Assembly: GCA_965224745.1 (NCBI GenBank)
Contig: CBDCZY010000002.1
Span: forward strand, 62,001-126,000
DNA: 64,000 bases
Source: CBDCZY01 sp965224745
GTDB lineage: Bacteria > Pseudomonadota > Gammaproteobacteria > Methylococcales > Methylomonadaceae
Direction of reading: 5' to 3'
A program made the translations under genes and the position numbers. Shown here in pieces: positions 26,116 through 36,254 of this stretch. The notes under the pieces are model-generated. The model worked only from the letters and a program-made list of their open reading frames with translations. It did not search any database and was not told the origin of the DNA. The first letter of the stretch is position 1. Every line of letters begins with the position of its first letter.

Positions 26116-29040
26116 TTACTCTCTAATGCCTAAATATCCCGGTATACTCTGTTCAAGGAAGCGATCAACTCTATCGCCCAAATCACCCAGCCCTTTTAAA
26201 CCAAATTGAACCAGAAAACCGAACTCTGGATCACTTCGGATATCGTTAACAAAATAACGACCAACTAGCTTAAGTGACCAACAACAGCTTTCTTTTTCAA
26301 GACCCGCAAAACTATCCACAGTAACATTAGTGCTCAAGGAATATTGCCAACGACCTACGAGAAACCAGTTGTCATAAAGTGGCATTCTTGCAGAAACATC
26401 GATTTGGTGTATGTCGTTAATAAGGCTGTTGATATCATCAAGATCCAACAATTTGCCTTGTCCTCGATCTTCCTCACTTAGCAATGCCTCTATATCTTCT
26501 CGATCAATTAGGTTGATCAAATTTTTGAGATCACCTTCCAATAGCCGGTTTTTTCTAAAACGATAGCCTGCATTAAAAATTATATTTGATGGATTCCGAT
26601 AGTGAATATCAGCATGCCACCTTTCCATTGCATTTGACTTGGGATTCCATTGCAAACCTGCTGATGCGAATATGTCATCGGTCAATTGGCTACCAAGCTC
26701 AGCCACTATGTTTGACGTATTCCTGGAAAGATCTCTGGAAACAGCGGAGTCACCTAACCCGTTTAAATTATTGTAGGCATTAAGCAATGGGTCTCTGAAT
26801 TGTGGTTGAACTTTCTCTAATATTTCTATGATTTTATCTTGATCGGGCTGAAAATAACGTCCTTGCCGATCCGCAAAATAGAAGATCTGTCCTAGACTAA
26901 GATTAAGCCGTTCACGTCCTGAGCTATCATCGAACAATCGAGTGGTCAGCGCATAGGTTAGCTGATTAGTATTTTGAATCCTATCAAGCCCACTAAACCT
27001 ATTTTCTCTGAATAATTGAGAAAAGTTAAAGTCATTTTCTGAGCTATCAAAGGTAGGTATGTTGTTTTGGTTTTTATGCGGAATATAGAGATAAAACAAC
27101 CTCGGCTCAATAATGTGTGAGTAGTCATCATCACCCAATTTGAATGCTTTCTCAAAGGACAATTTGCTATCAACTGATAGAATGGGAAGCGTTCGACTGA
27201 TATTATCATCTTGTTGTCGCTCTAATTCAGGCAACCAATATATCTCACTGGCTTTATCCAAGTCACTCAACCAGTACTGGGTATAATCTAGAGCTGCCTT
27301 GGGTTCAATACTAAATCCATGGCCTTCAAAAGGGATACTTAGAAAGGGTTTGGTATGAAAGCGCTGGCCAGTGACCAAGTCGTCATGTTGAAAATAAACA
27401 AACTGATTATCTAACCCTGTTTTAACAGGCAAGCCATATTTGAAATCTTTATGTAGTTTAAGCGTGACTTGTGGCAAGTGCCGATAAGGTCGATAAACAT
27501 CTTCAATAGTCTCATCAATAACCTGATAGCTGTCCGCTAGCGTTTCAAAATTTAGCCAGGGTAAGTCATACCTTAATGTACCAAAACTTCTCAAAAAACG
27601 GTTATTAGAAAAACCAAGGCTACTGGAAGGCAGCTGACTATTGGAACGCCTTAGATTGCCCGTTGGGTTACCAGGATCATCAACATTCGATATTTTATTA
27701 AAATCATCAATGTAGCGCCTGTCGGTCACGTAGTTTAAATCCAATACGCCACGCAATTCAGGACTAAAACGGGTCTGATTTTTAAAGGTAATAAAACCTC
27801 TGGTTTGTCGATCAACTTCATCATCGGGCAAGATTTCACCTGCTAAAACGCTCATCGATCGTTCGCTCAAATGACGAAAGCTCGCTCCAAGCATAAACCC
27901 ACGTTTGAATAAATATCTCGGTGTGATAATCGCATCATAATTTGGAGCCAAATTTAAATAATAAGGTAAAGAGACATCAAACCCAGTATTCTCTGTGCTA
28001 CTGAAACTAGGAATTAAAAAGCCCGAAAGCCTTCGATCATCGACCGGGAACGATAAATAGGGCAAATATAATGGTGTCGGCACACCTTTATATTCCAACC
28101 ACACATTCTTAGCAGAAGCTTTACCGACCTTCTTGTTTACCTTAAGCCGGGAAGCGTGTAAAGCCCAATCTTGATTTCCCGGTGGACAGGTTGTGAATGT
28201 CGCTTTATCGTATCGTGTGAGTGATGGAGTTTCCAGGTAAGCTGTCTCGGCACTTCCTCTAGCTGCGGCGTCCGGAAAGATGAACAACATATCCCGTAAC
28301 CGTCCTTTTCCTGTTTCTAAATTAATAAAGGCGCTGCTGCCATAGGTGGAAATGGCTTTATCGGCATAATAAAAATCATCTTCGGTATTCAGCACTTGAG
28401 AAACTGTATCGTAGACGGCGCTTTGAGTGCGAATTTTTTGATCAAGATGAGTAAATTCTACATTCCCTTTAAATAAAGCAACCTCTTTATCGAGCATTTC
28501 GGAATAATCGGCCTCAATATCGACAGGTGCACTATCTCGATCTTCAAATGTTGTTTGAATAGGCATGGTTGAAGTTGACCCACCATAGCAACTCGCCCAA
28601 GGGTCAGAATTCAGTTTAGATCTCAAACTATCAAAAACAAGTTCCTGCTCAGTATCATAGACCGGATCAAACCACCAACCACCTGAACTTCGTTCAACCG
28701 TTTTGGCTTTTCCTTCAGGGTCTGGGCCTTCCAAATTACAATTCCAAGTGCCGTCTTCTGGGCTGGGTTGGCAGTTCCAGCCTTCTTGAGTAACAATATC
28801 TTTTGGTACTTCCCATTCTGTTGTTGAGTTGCCAGCTGAAGGTTTGTTTTTTTCAATAGACTCCATCTCTAACGAAGCGTCTTCCCAGCCATTTTCGCCC
28901 TTCTCTTTTATTAGTTTTTCACAATCCCAATCATCGCTCTGCTCCTCATTTTGACAGTCCCATTGCTGAATTTTTTCTTCTGCTTGAACTGAATCAGCAT
29001 GAAAAAAATTGATGAGGACTAGTATTATTAAAAGATACAT
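26116..29040 (-). CDS. lptD: LPS-assembly outer-membrane protein LptD
   Basis: 974 residues. A signal peptide is followed by an N-terminal stretch with repeated W-D/N-C units (QWDCQNE, DWDCEK, GWNCQ, TWNC), seen in some gammaproteobacterial LptD proteins. Next is the OstA/LptA-like periplasmic domain (VDIEADYSEMLDKEVALFKGNVEF) and a large C-terminal beta-barrel ending SIPGYLGIRE. It inserts lipopolysaccharide into the outer leaflet together with LptE. Operon with surA; divergent from amgK-murU, an order known from pseudomonads and relatives. Confidence 0.94.
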   Translation of the reverse strand: MYLLIILVLINFFHADSVQAEEKIQQWDCQNEEQSDDWDCEKLIKEKGENGWEDASLEMESIEKNKPSAGNSTTEWEVPKDIVTQEGWNCQPSPEDGTWNCNLEGPDPEGKAKTVERSSGGWWFDPVYDTEQELVFDSLRSKLNSDPWASCYGGSTSTMPIQTTFEDRDSAPVDIEADYSEMLDKEVALFKGNVEFTHLDQKIRTQSAVYDTVSQVLNTEDDFYYADKAISTYGSSAFINLETGKGRLRDMLFIFPDAAARGSAETAYLETPSLTRYDKATFTTCPPGNQDWALHASRLKVNKKVGKASAKNVWLEYKGVPTPLYLPYLSFPVDDRRLSGFLIPSFSSTENTGFDVSLPYYLNLAPNYDAIITPRYLFKRGFMLGASFRHLSERSMSVLAGEILPDDEVDRQTRGFITFKNQTRFSPELRGVLDLNYVTDRRYIDDFNKISNVDDPGNPTGNLRRSNSQLPSSSLGFSNNRFLRSFGTLRYDLPWLNFETLADSYQVIDETIEDVYRPYRHLPQVTLKLHKDFKYGLPVKTGLDNQFVYFQHDDLVTGQRFHTKPFLSIPFEGHGFSIEPKAALDYTQYWLSDLDKASEIYWLPELERQQDDNISRTLPILSVDSKLSFEKAFKLGDDDYSHIIEPRLFYLYIPHKNQNNIPTFDSSENDFNFSQLFRENRFSGLDRIQNTNQLTYALTTRLFDDSSGRERLNLSLGQIFYFADRQGRYFQPDQDKIIEILEKVQPQFRDPLLNAYNNLNGLGDSAVSRDLSRNTSNIVAELGSQLTDDIFASAGLQWNPKSNAMERWHADIHYRNPSNIIFNAGYRFRKNRLLEGDLKNLINLIDREDIEALLSEEDRGQGKLLDLDDINSLINDIHQIDVSARMPLYDNWFLVGRWQYSLSTNVTVDSFAGLEKESCCWSLKLVGRYFVNDIRSDPEFGFLVQFGLKGLGDLGDRVDRFLEQSIPGYLGIRE

Positions 29041-29324
29041 TATAATTTAACTAAAATGGCTGTTTTTCATGGAACAATGAGCCGCATAAGATTGCTAATC
29101 AGTTCCTTGAAAAACGATGAGGAGTCATGAATGATGTCGCTTGTTTTTATCTAAATCTGTTTTATTATTCGCCGGTCTATTAAAAAATAAGGAAGAAAGA
29201 TAAATGATCAAAAAACCGGATCATTCAACCAAACCGGATAAAAGCGCCAATTTTACCTCAATTTTGTGAGCGGCCGATGAGAGTTTTAACTAAACTACCA
29301 ATAAGGGATTAAAAAGGGGTAAAA

Positions 29325-30323
29325 ATGGATCAAAGATTAACGGCAATGAAGCAGTGGTTGGCATTAGTAATGGATGAACCAATTCTTGAGCTGACTACCG
29401 CCTCGACTGACGCGAGTTTTCGCCGTTATTTTCGCGTTACTACATCTAACAAAACTTACATCGTCATGGATGCGCCTCCAGAACAGGAAGATATTGATCT
29501 TTTTGTTAAGGTAGGAAATATTTTTGGCGAAGCTGGAACAAATGTTCCAACCACTTACCAAGCAAACTTAGAACAAGGTTTTTTATTACTACAAGATTTT
29601 GGAAACATTAATTATCTAGACAAACTGACAGCAAATTCAGCTGACACCTTGTATATGCAAGCGCTGGATTGTCTATACACACTACAAAAAAACACATCAC
29701 CCCTAACAACTGCCTTACCGGTTTATAGTAGCCAGCTTCTTCACACTGAAATGGAATTATTCCGAGAATGGTTCCTGGTGAAATTATTAAAACAAACACT
29801 CAACCCCGAGATTGCCAACTTGCTTGATCAAGTCTGGCAGTTACTCATTGAATCAGCTTTATTACAACCGCAGGTCTGCGTTCATCGAGATTATCATTCT
29901 CGCAACCTCATGTATTTGCAGCAGAATAACCCTGGTGTTATTGACTTTCAAGATGCGGTGATTGGACCCATTACTTATGACTTGGTGAGCTTGTTACGAG
30001 ACTGCTACATTAGCTGGCCCGACCAACAGGTTTATCACTGGCTCGCTAACTATTACGACAAGGTGTCCGAAGCCGGTTTGGTGAAAGGCTACCCATTCGA
30101 AGTTTTTGCACGTTGGTTCGACTTGATGGGTCTACAACGACATATAAAAGCTATTGGTATTTTTTCTCGATTACAAATAAGGGATGGTAAACCTCAATAT
30201 CTAAAAGACATTCCAAGAACCATGCAATATGTCATTCAAATATCCCAAAAATATAAAGAACTAAAACCACTGCATGATTTCGTGACTCAACAAGTTGTTA
30301 CCAGTAGATACTTTCCACAATGA
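29325..30323 (+). CDS. amgK: N-acetylmuramate/N-acetylglucosamine 1-kinase (AmgK-like)
   Basis: 332 residues with an aminoglycoside-phosphotransferase fold. STDASFRRYFRV is the nucleotide loop, VCVHRDYHSRNLMY holds the catalytic Brenner motif and GVIDFQDAVIGP the metal-binding DFQ motif. Members next to murU and lptD phosphorylate MurNAc at C1 in the peptidoglycan recycling route that bypasses de novo UDP-MurNAc synthesis (and so fosfomycin). The stop overlaps the murU start by 4 bp (atga), so translation is coupled. Confidence 0.9.
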   Translation: MDQRLTAMKQWLALVMDEPILELTTASTDASFRRYFRVTTSNKTYIVMDAPPEQEDIDLFVKVGNIFGEAGTNVPTTYQANLEQGFLLLQDFGNINYLDKLTANSADTLYMQALDCLYTLQKNTSPLTTALPVYSSQLLHTEMELFREWFLVKLLKQTLNPEIANLLDQVWQLLIESALLQPQVCVHRDYHSRNLMYLQQNNPGVIDFQDAVIGPITYDLVSLLRDCYISWPDQQVYHWLANYYDKVSEAGLVKGYPFEVFARWFDLMGLQRHIKAIGIFSRLQIRDGKPQYLKDIPRTMQYVIQISQKYKELKPLHDFVTQQVVTSRYFPQ

Positions 30324-30991
30324 AGGCGATGATTTTAGCGGCAGGCCGTGGCGAAAGGCTCCGCCCTTTGACTGATACGACACCTAAGCCATTATTACCG
30401 GTTGCCGGCAAACCGCTGATTGAACACACCATTCTTTCGTTAAAATCTGCCGGTATAAAAGAAATAGTCATTAACGTCGCTTATCTCAGTAAAAACATTA
30501 TTGATCGACTGGGCGATGGTAGCCAATTAAATGTGCAGATTAATTTTTCTGAAGAAGGTCATTCAGCGCTTGAAACACTGGGCGGCATAGTAAAGGCGCT
30601 ACCGTTATTAGGGGAAGAACCCTTTTTGGTTGTCAATGGAGACATCGCTACCGATTTTCCCTGGCATTCACTTATTGATTCTAATAGAAAAAGCTTAGGC
30701 CACTTGGTCTTAGTGCCTAACCCCCCACATCACCAGGAAGGTGATTTTGCCCTCAGAGAAGGATTGATCACAGAAACAGGGGATGAGCTTTTTACTTTCA
30801 GTGGTATTGGCGTATATGACCCCGAACTGTTTGCTAATTGCAGCTCTGGTAAGGCACGATTGGCACCGTTACTGCGAGAAGCTTCCAAAAAAAACCAAGT
30901 GACCGGTGAACTATACAAAGGATTTTGGCTGGATATTGGCAACCCGGAACGGCTGTCTGAATTAAATGATCGTTATAAAACAAACCGATAA
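30320..30991 (+). CDS. murU: N-acetylmuramate alpha-1-phosphate uridylyltransferase
   Basis: 223 residues of the nucleotidyltransferase family. MILAAGRGERLRPLTDTTPK with PLLPVAGKPLIEH is the NTP-binding signature, FLVVNGDIATDFPW holds the metal-binding NGD, and GFWLDIGNPERL the C-terminal family motif. It makes UDP-MurNAc from the AmgK product. The small size without a left-handed beta-helix domain separates it from GlmU. Confidence 0.92.
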   Translation: MKAMILAAGRGERLRPLTDTTPKPLLPVAGKPLIEHTILSLKSAGIKEIVINVAYLSKNIIDRLGDGSQLNVQINFSEEGHSALETLGGIVKALPLLGEEPFLVVNGDIATDFPWHSLIDSNRKSLGHLVLVPNPPHHQEGDFALREGLITETGDELFTFSGIGVYDPELFANCSSGKARLAPLLREASKKNQVTGELYKGFWLDIGNPERLSELNDRYKTNR

Positions 30992-31240
30992 GCAAAAGAG
31001 TGTTGGCTACATGATCACTCTGTCCTTTTAGAACAACCTCAAACAGCCTGAAAAACTGCATACTATACAATTATGAACAAAGTCAGTGACCAACAAAAAA
31101 GCTTACTCTTGCGAATAGGATGAATGCTTTGAACGCCCATGGTTAAAATGGTTAGTTGGTATACTTTAGTCTCCAGCTATTTGCAAAAAATGCTTGCTTA
31201 GCGTAGTTTGAACCCAGTCAACCCGCTAACCAAAATCAAT

Positions 31241-31552
31241 ATGCTAGAAGCGAAGTTTGCCATAGGAGATATTATTCAACACCATTTATTTACTTACCGT
31301 GGAGTAATTTTCGATGTTGATTTTCAGTTTTTAGGAAGTGACGAATGGTATGAAAAAGTCGCCCACAGTCACCCACCTAAAGACCAGCCTTGGTACCACG
31401 TTTTGGTTGATAACGCACAACATGTAACGTATGTCGCCGAGCGCAACCTCACACTGAGCAACAATCATTCTCCGATTTTTCACCCACTACTAGATGAATT
31501 TTTTATTGCGTTTCAAGATGGCAGATACTTACTAAATATTTCCAAAAATTAA
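31241..31552 (+). CDS. hspQ: HspQ/YccV-like protein
   Basis: 103 residues from the ATG at 31241; the frame extends to a TTG at 31208, but E. coli HspQ (~105 aa) supports the ATG. AKFAIGDIIQHHLFTYRGVIFDVD followed by QPWYHVLVD and YVAERNL is the hemimethylated-DNA-binding/HspQ fold. E. coli HspQ is a Lon specificity factor and affects DnaA stability. It is a single gene. Confidence 0.88.
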   Translation: MLEAKFAIGDIIQHHLFTYRGVIFDVDFQFLGSDEWYEKVAHSHPPKDQPWYHVLVDNAQHVTYVAERNLTLSNNHSPIFHPLLDEFFIAFQDGRYLLNISKN

Positions 31553-31615
31553 CATCTATATCAGATCTTTATAGAAGTTATACAGCTAGTTACTCAATGT
31601 CTCGCCAGCTTATAT

Positions 31616-31651
31616 AAAAAGCCTTATCCTTACAAACCGTAAGAATAAGGC
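31616..31651 (-). terminator. Intrinsic terminator after the LysM protein gene
   Basis: The stem gccttatccttac / gtaagaataaggc (one mismatch) has a 5-nt loop, followed on the minus strand by five T residues. Confidence 0.75.
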
Positions 31652-31670
31652 CTTGAAAAAATGCTAACTG

Positions 31671-32123
31671 CTATTTTGGGATTCGCAGAACCTGTCCTGG
31701 ATAAATTTTATCAGGATGTTCCAACATAGGGCGGTTGGCTTCGAAAATTTTTGGATACGCTTGAAAATCACCGTAAACTTCTTTGGCAATTTTTGACAAT
31801 GAATCACCACTTTTGACGGTATAAGTTGTCGATTGCCAATCAGATTGATCACTGCTGCTTTCGCCATCTCCGACTACAATATTATCAACAACCTTAGTAA
31901 TGCCTTCAACATTACCAGCCACTAACACCGCTTTTTCTTTTTCTTCTTGTGTAGCAACACAACCTGACAACGTGGCGCAATCGTCTTCAACATCAATACT
32001 TAACTTGCTTAAATCGACACCGCCGTTACTGTTGATATGATTTCCCAGGGCCTCACCGGCATTCGCGTCTCCAATACCGAACAATTTACTGCCTGCATTG
32101 GCAACGAAATCAAATACACCCAT
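31671..32123 (-). CDS. kbp: BON-LysM potassium-binding-like protein
   Basis: 150 residues from the ATG at 32123, preceded by aaaggag. The architecture equals E. coli Kbp/YgaU (149 aa): MGVFDFVANAGSKLFG, a BON domain (LSKLSIDVEDDCATLSG to KVVDNIVVG), then a C-terminal LysM domain (TYTVKSGDSLSKIAKEVYG to YPGQVLRIPK). Kbp binds K+ in the cytoplasm; LysM domains otherwise bind peptidoglycan. It is a single gene. Confidence 0.88.
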   Translation of the reverse strand: MGVFDFVANAGSKLFGIGDANAGEALGNHINSNGGVDLSKLSIDVEDDCATLSGCVATQEEKEKAVLVAGNVEGITKVVDNIVVGDGESSSDQSDWQSTTYTVKSGDSLSKIAKEVYGDFQAYPKIFEANRPMLEHPDKIYPGQVLRIPK

Positions 32124-32297
32124 TTTTTTCTCCTTTGTCAAAAGTTAGAAAACTTCATTAAGAACAATGATTAAATAATAGAATCATCATTAGGTATATC
32201 TTACAACATTTAGTTAAAAATGATGGTTTTAAGTTACGCCATTAAATTCCCTAGGATAGTAGAGTTGTAACTCAAACGATCAAGAAAAAGGGATTTA

Positions 32298-35003
32298 TTA
32301 CTCATCCAGCCTTATTTTTGGCAACCATGTGAGCCATTCTTTTTGTGGGTCTTCATGCAATATAAATTTAGTCCCTGGGTATGGATTACCTCCCATTTGA
32401 TCATTGTCTGGCGTGGCGAAAGCTACACCACCGCTCAATAATGACTCAAAAGAATCGGTGTGAATCTGAAAACCTTGAAACAAGCCTAAATCTAAATTGA
32501 CGCCACTAACCGACCAAAATTGGCTATTTTCTCTTACCAATGGCACATAGTGAGGTTCAATATTAATGAAGACTTCTACACTTGTTGCACGCTTAGATAA
32601 ATCATATCCGGTGATTGATCCCACAGGAAATTGCCGATAATAGACTGGATCGCCCGGTTTAAGCGAGTTCAATCGAGTCGTCAACAAAACAAGATTCAAA
32701 CCTGGAAGTTGATGCTGTTTAAGCGGCTCTTTCAAATGGCCGTTAAACCTAGTAGAGTTGGCTCCCTTCCCTGGATAGATGGCAATATATTTACCACCGA
32801 TTAACGTGTCAAGGTGAGCCGTTCTTGTTAGGCTCAATTGTGGACTAACCAACCAAAACTGGCTGCCTGTTCTGGCGAATTTTGCAGCAGAACTAAATAA
32901 TAGTGCGTTGACAGCAATTTTATCGGCCAGCTCAGTTAATTCAACACTTTGCACTTTACCCACCGTTATACCACGATACTTGATAGGGCTACCTTCTGCC
33001 AAGCCTTCTGCTAAATCGAAAAAGATTTTTATCAGCATTCCTTCATGCTTAGCCGCATCGTCATCTTCAAAAAGTGAAAATGTCTGCCCGGGCTTTGCTA
33101 ATCTCCTTTTTTCAGGCGGATTATAAAAGCTGACTCCACCTTGCAGCAACGCTTTCACTGATGCAGTTTTTAACTTAATACCCGATAGACCACCTTGCAA
33201 ACTGAATCCACTATTTCTATAAAAACGGCTGTTGCTTTTCAACAAGCGTCGATAGCGCCCTTCAATTCGAATATCGAGCCAAATAGAGTGATCGTCATCA
33301 GCTAATTCAAACCCTTCTACTTGACCTACTGGTATTTTTTGATAATAAACCGGAGAACCTTCAGCCAATGAGCCTAAATCATTAGTTTGTAGCCGGACAT
33401 GTTTTGCTTGGCCTACTGAAACCTGCTTGAGATTGCCTTTGGCTATCGCTTTTTTATCTTGAAACAACTGAAAAGCATGGCCACTCTTAAGCGTAATAGA
33501 TTTTCTTTTGCTTAAGTATGGCGTCTTAAACTCAACCCCTCCTGCAAAAATACTCTTAAGCGTCCCAGTTTTAACGGCTAAACCCGATAAGCCAGCATCT
33601 ACTTCTATACCGCTGCTATTCCAAAACAATGACCGCTTTGAGACTAAATGCGAAAATTTATCATCAACACTAATATCAACCTTAATATACTGACCATTAT
33701 CTGCCAGCTTATAACCCAGCACTGAACCCACTTGCATTTTTTTATATAAGACGGGACTTCCAACTTCCAACGCTCCCAATTCATCAGTGTTTAGCACTAA
33801 ATGCAATCCTTTATCTTTAGAGGCTAAGAAAGAGGGGCGTTGATTGACAGGAAATGTTCTCGTAGGTTCTCCACTCCCTGGTTGAATCTCAATGTAATTT
33901 CCCTGCAAAAAAGACTTCAAATTTGATATTCCAGTCAGCGACAATTGTGGTTTCACAAGCCAAAACTGCGTTCCTTCGCGAAGTAGGTTTTCAGCGTCTG
34001 GATCGACAACTGCGTCTAATGATTCAATGTTAGATTGCTCAAATCCTCGGGTTTTAGTAAGTTTTCCAACATTAACGCCGTTATATTTCAGATCATAACG
34101 GCCTTCTGCGAAGTCATCAAGTTGACTGATATTGAGTTTAATTGGAATACCAACCTGAGCATTTTCAAAATCATCATAAAGGGTAAAAGCATCTCCATTC
34201 CGACTTAATTCAGCCACGCTATGACCATTTGATGTAAAAGCGATGCCACCGGAAACCAATGTAGCCAGCGACCCCATATCGACGGACAGGCCTGAAAGGT
34301 CAACATTGAAAGACACGCCACTGGTATTCCAAAAACGGGTGGTACTGTTTACCAGATGATCATACTCCTCATCAATGTGAACATAGATCACCACTTTTTC
34401 CATGTCCTTGGCTAATCTATAATCCTCAACCCTTCCAACCGGAATTTGTCGATAGTAGACCAAAGACCCTCGATCAACAGACCCCAACTTACTGGCTTGT
34501 AATCGGATGTGTAATCCAGATATTGATTTATCGACAGACGGCGGGGAAGATAAGGCTGTAAAATGATATTTAGGCTCTCCTTTACCCGGTTTAGTGGCAA
34601 TGTAGTTACCGGTAACCAATGTATCCAAACCGGTTATCCCGGTAAATGAAATTTTTGGCTTAACCAGCCAAAACCGACTCTTGTCACGGAGTCCATTTTC
34701 CGCTTCACGCCTGATTTCTGCTATGACCTTTACTTGCCGCATATCTTCGGTAATTCTAATATCTTTCACCAAACCAATATCTATTCCTTTGTATATAATT
34801 TTGGTTTTACCGATCTCTATGCCTTCTGCATTTTCAAAATCTATCCTTATTTTGATGCCAGAAGCCATAATATTTTGATACAGTACCCACCCGCCAATAA
34901 TGGCCGCCACTATGGGTAATAACCAAATAATTGAAAAGCGAGTATTGGACTGTTCTATCGGCTCGGCAGGATCGTGCTGCGGCGTTGAAATCTGCTCATT
35001 CAT
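32298..35003 (-). CDS. letB: LetB/YebT-like MCE-domain intermembrane lipid transport protein
   Basis: 901 residues from the ATG at 35003. One transmembrane helix (IIWLLPIVAAIIGGWVLY) is followed by seven MCE repeats, recognisable by the recurring GSPVYYRxxPVGxV-type core (for example GSLVYYRQIPVGRV, GSPVYYQKIPVGQV, GDPVYYRQFPVGSI). Seven domains match E. coli LetB (877 aa), which stacks into a periplasm-spanning tunnel for lipids, rather than PqiB (three domains). The start overlaps the stop of the preceding LetA-like gene (atga). A PqiC-like lipoprotein gene is not linked. Confidence 0.9.
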   Translation of the reverse strand: MNEQISTPQHDPAEPIEQSNTRFSIIWLLPIVAAIIGGWVLYQNIMASGIKIRIDFENAEGIEIGKTKIIYKGIDIGLVKDIRITEDMRQVKVIAEIRREAENGLRDKSRFWLVKPKISFTGITGLDTLVTGNYIATKPGKGEPKYHFTALSSPPSVDKSISGLHIRLQASKLGSVDRGSLVYYRQIPVGRVEDYRLAKDMEKVVIYVHIDEEYDHLVNSTTRFWNTSGVSFNVDLSGLSVDMGSLATLVSGGIAFTSNGHSVAELSRNGDAFTLYDDFENAQVGIPIKLNISQLDDFAEGRYDLKYNGVNVGKLTKTRGFEQSNIESLDAVVDPDAENLLREGTQFWLVKPQLSLTGISNLKSFLQGNYIEIQPGSGEPTRTFPVNQRPSFLASKDKGLHLVLNTDELGALEVGSPVLYKKMQVGSVLGYKLADNGQYIKVDISVDDKFSHLVSKRSLFWNSSGIEVDAGLSGLAVKTGTLKSIFAGGVEFKTPYLSKRKSITLKSGHAFQLFQDKKAIAKGNLKQVSVGQAKHVRLQTNDLGSLAEGSPVYYQKIPVGQVEGFELADDDHSIWLDIRIEGRYRRLLKSNSRFYRNSGFSLQGGLSGIKLKTASVKALLQGGVSFYNPPEKRRLAKPGQTFSLFEDDDAAKHEGMLIKIFFDLAEGLAEGSPIKYRGITVGKVQSVELTELADKIAVNALLFSSAAKFARTGSQFWLVSPQLSLTRTAHLDTLIGGKYIAIYPGKGANSTRFNGHLKEPLKQHQLPGLNLVLLTTRLNSLKPGDPVYYRQFPVGSITGYDLSKRATSVEVFINIEPHYVPLVRENSQFWSVSGVNLDLGLFQGFQIHTDSFESLLSGGVAFATPDNDQMGGNPYPGTKFILHEDPQKEWLTWLPKIRLDE

Positions 35004-35599
35004 TCCTGATCCCAAATCAATCGAGAATCAAAGGAAATAGCTGCTAACATCGTTAACACTACAACAGCAGAGAACGCTGTCGTGGCTGGCCCGGCTTGAA
35101 TCGACGCAACGTGACCAAAATCAACCAAAGTAACCAGAATGGTAACCACAAAAATATCTAACATAGACCAACGACCAATGTACTCAATAATCCTAAACAT
35201 TAACATACGTTGAGCAAAACTTAGACGCCAGTGAAGTTGAACAGAACAAAGTAAGACAGCGATACCGATCATTTTAAGCAAGGGCACTAGAATACTCGCC
35301 ACAAAGACCACTACGGCGATCAAGTACATCTCATCCCCCAACAAGTGTAAAATACCGGACAAAATGGTGTCAGTCTCGCCTTGGCCAAAATTGTTTATGG
35401 TTATGATTGGCAGAACATTGGCTGGTATGTATAGAAAAATGCTGGACAGCAATAAAGCCCAGGATCTTGTCAGGCTATTACTCGTTCGCGCAGACACGGC
35501 CGCACCACAACGTGTGCAATATACAACTGACTTGACATGCGCTCTTATTAATTTATGACAAGACGAGCATAGCCAGAATCCCAAAGATTTAGCGTTCAT
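35000..35599 (-). CDS. LetA/PqiA-type integral membrane protein, second half
   Basis: 199 residues: an N-terminal zinc-ribbon-like CSSCHK...CTRCGAA and four predicted helices (SWALLLSSIFLYIPANVLPI, LIAVVVFVASILVPLLKMI and others). The IPAN-LPI signature is that of PqiA domains. E. coli LetA/PqiA contains two such modules in one chain; here they are two genes overlapping by 11 bp. It is the inner-membrane partner of the LetB-type tunnel. Confidence 0.85.
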   Translation of the reverse strand: MNAKSLGFWLCSSCHKLIRAHVKSVVYCTRCGAAVSARTSNSLTRSWALLLSSIFLYIPANVLPIITINNFGQGETDTILSGILHLLGDEMYLIAVVVFVASILVPLLKMIGIAVLLCSVQLHWRLSFAQRMLMFRIIEYIGRWSMLDIFVVTILVTLVDFGHVASIQAGPATTAFSAVVVLTMLAAISFDSRLIWDQE

Positions 35600-36254
35600 G
35601 TTTTTCAGTCTTGCGCTTCTCGATCAATAGCCAAAGAGTATGGCAGTCGATAGCTCTGGACTGCAGCACGGTAATAAGAATCAACCCGATTAAACAATAA
35701 AAACCCAGCCCTGGAATAACCTCAGACATGTCCTTCAATTTAATGATAGAAACCAAAATTCCCAGTAAATAAATTTCAAGCATGCCCCATTGATCAAGAT
35801 AATGGTAATACCTAAATGAAGTTGCAACGCCTGGTAAAGAAAGATTGAACTTAAGGTGGGCTGAAATATAAATTAGCAAAATTATCTTTATAAAAGGTAT
35901 CAGAATGCTGCAAGATAGAACGATTAAGGCTACCCACCAATAGCCGTGTTCAAACATCGTAGTGATCCCAAGAAGTATCGATTCGGATTGCGAATTGCTG
36001 AGCCACTTCATAACTAACACAGGTAATAGTATCGCCGGGAAAAACAGAATTAAACCAGAAATTGCCAGAGCAAGCGTTTTATCTACTGTGTTTTCGACTG
36101 AATAATACAGCACATGACCGCAGCGTGGGCACTTTGCCCGACTACCTATGGCTATTGAACGAAAACGAATAAGCAAATCACAACCGTCGCAAGCTAACAA
36201 TTCAGGTTTGTGTGTCAACTCATCGGTAGCACTATCGATATTTGACGTTGACAT
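35589..36254 (-). CDS. LetA/PqiA-type integral membrane protein, first half
   Basis: 221 residues: a CDGCD...CPRCGH zinc-ribbon motif, then PqiA-type helices (ALAISGLILFFPAILLPVLVM, ALIVLSCSILIPFIKIILLI). Together with the next gene it equals a full-length LetA. The start lies inside the end of dnaE (23-bp overlap), so the lipid-transport genes are read with the polymerase gene. Confidence 0.83.
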   Translation of the reverse strand: MSTSNIDSATDELTHKPELLACDGCDLLIRFRSIAIGSRAKCPRCGHVLYYSVENTVDKTLALAISGLILFFPAILLPVLVMKWLSNSQSESILLGITTMFEHGYWWVALIVLSCSILIPFIKIILLIYISAHLKFNLSLPGVATSFRYYHYLDQWGMLEIYLLGILVSIIKLKDMSEVIPGLGFYCLIGLILITVLQSRAIDCHTLWLLIEKRKTEKHER

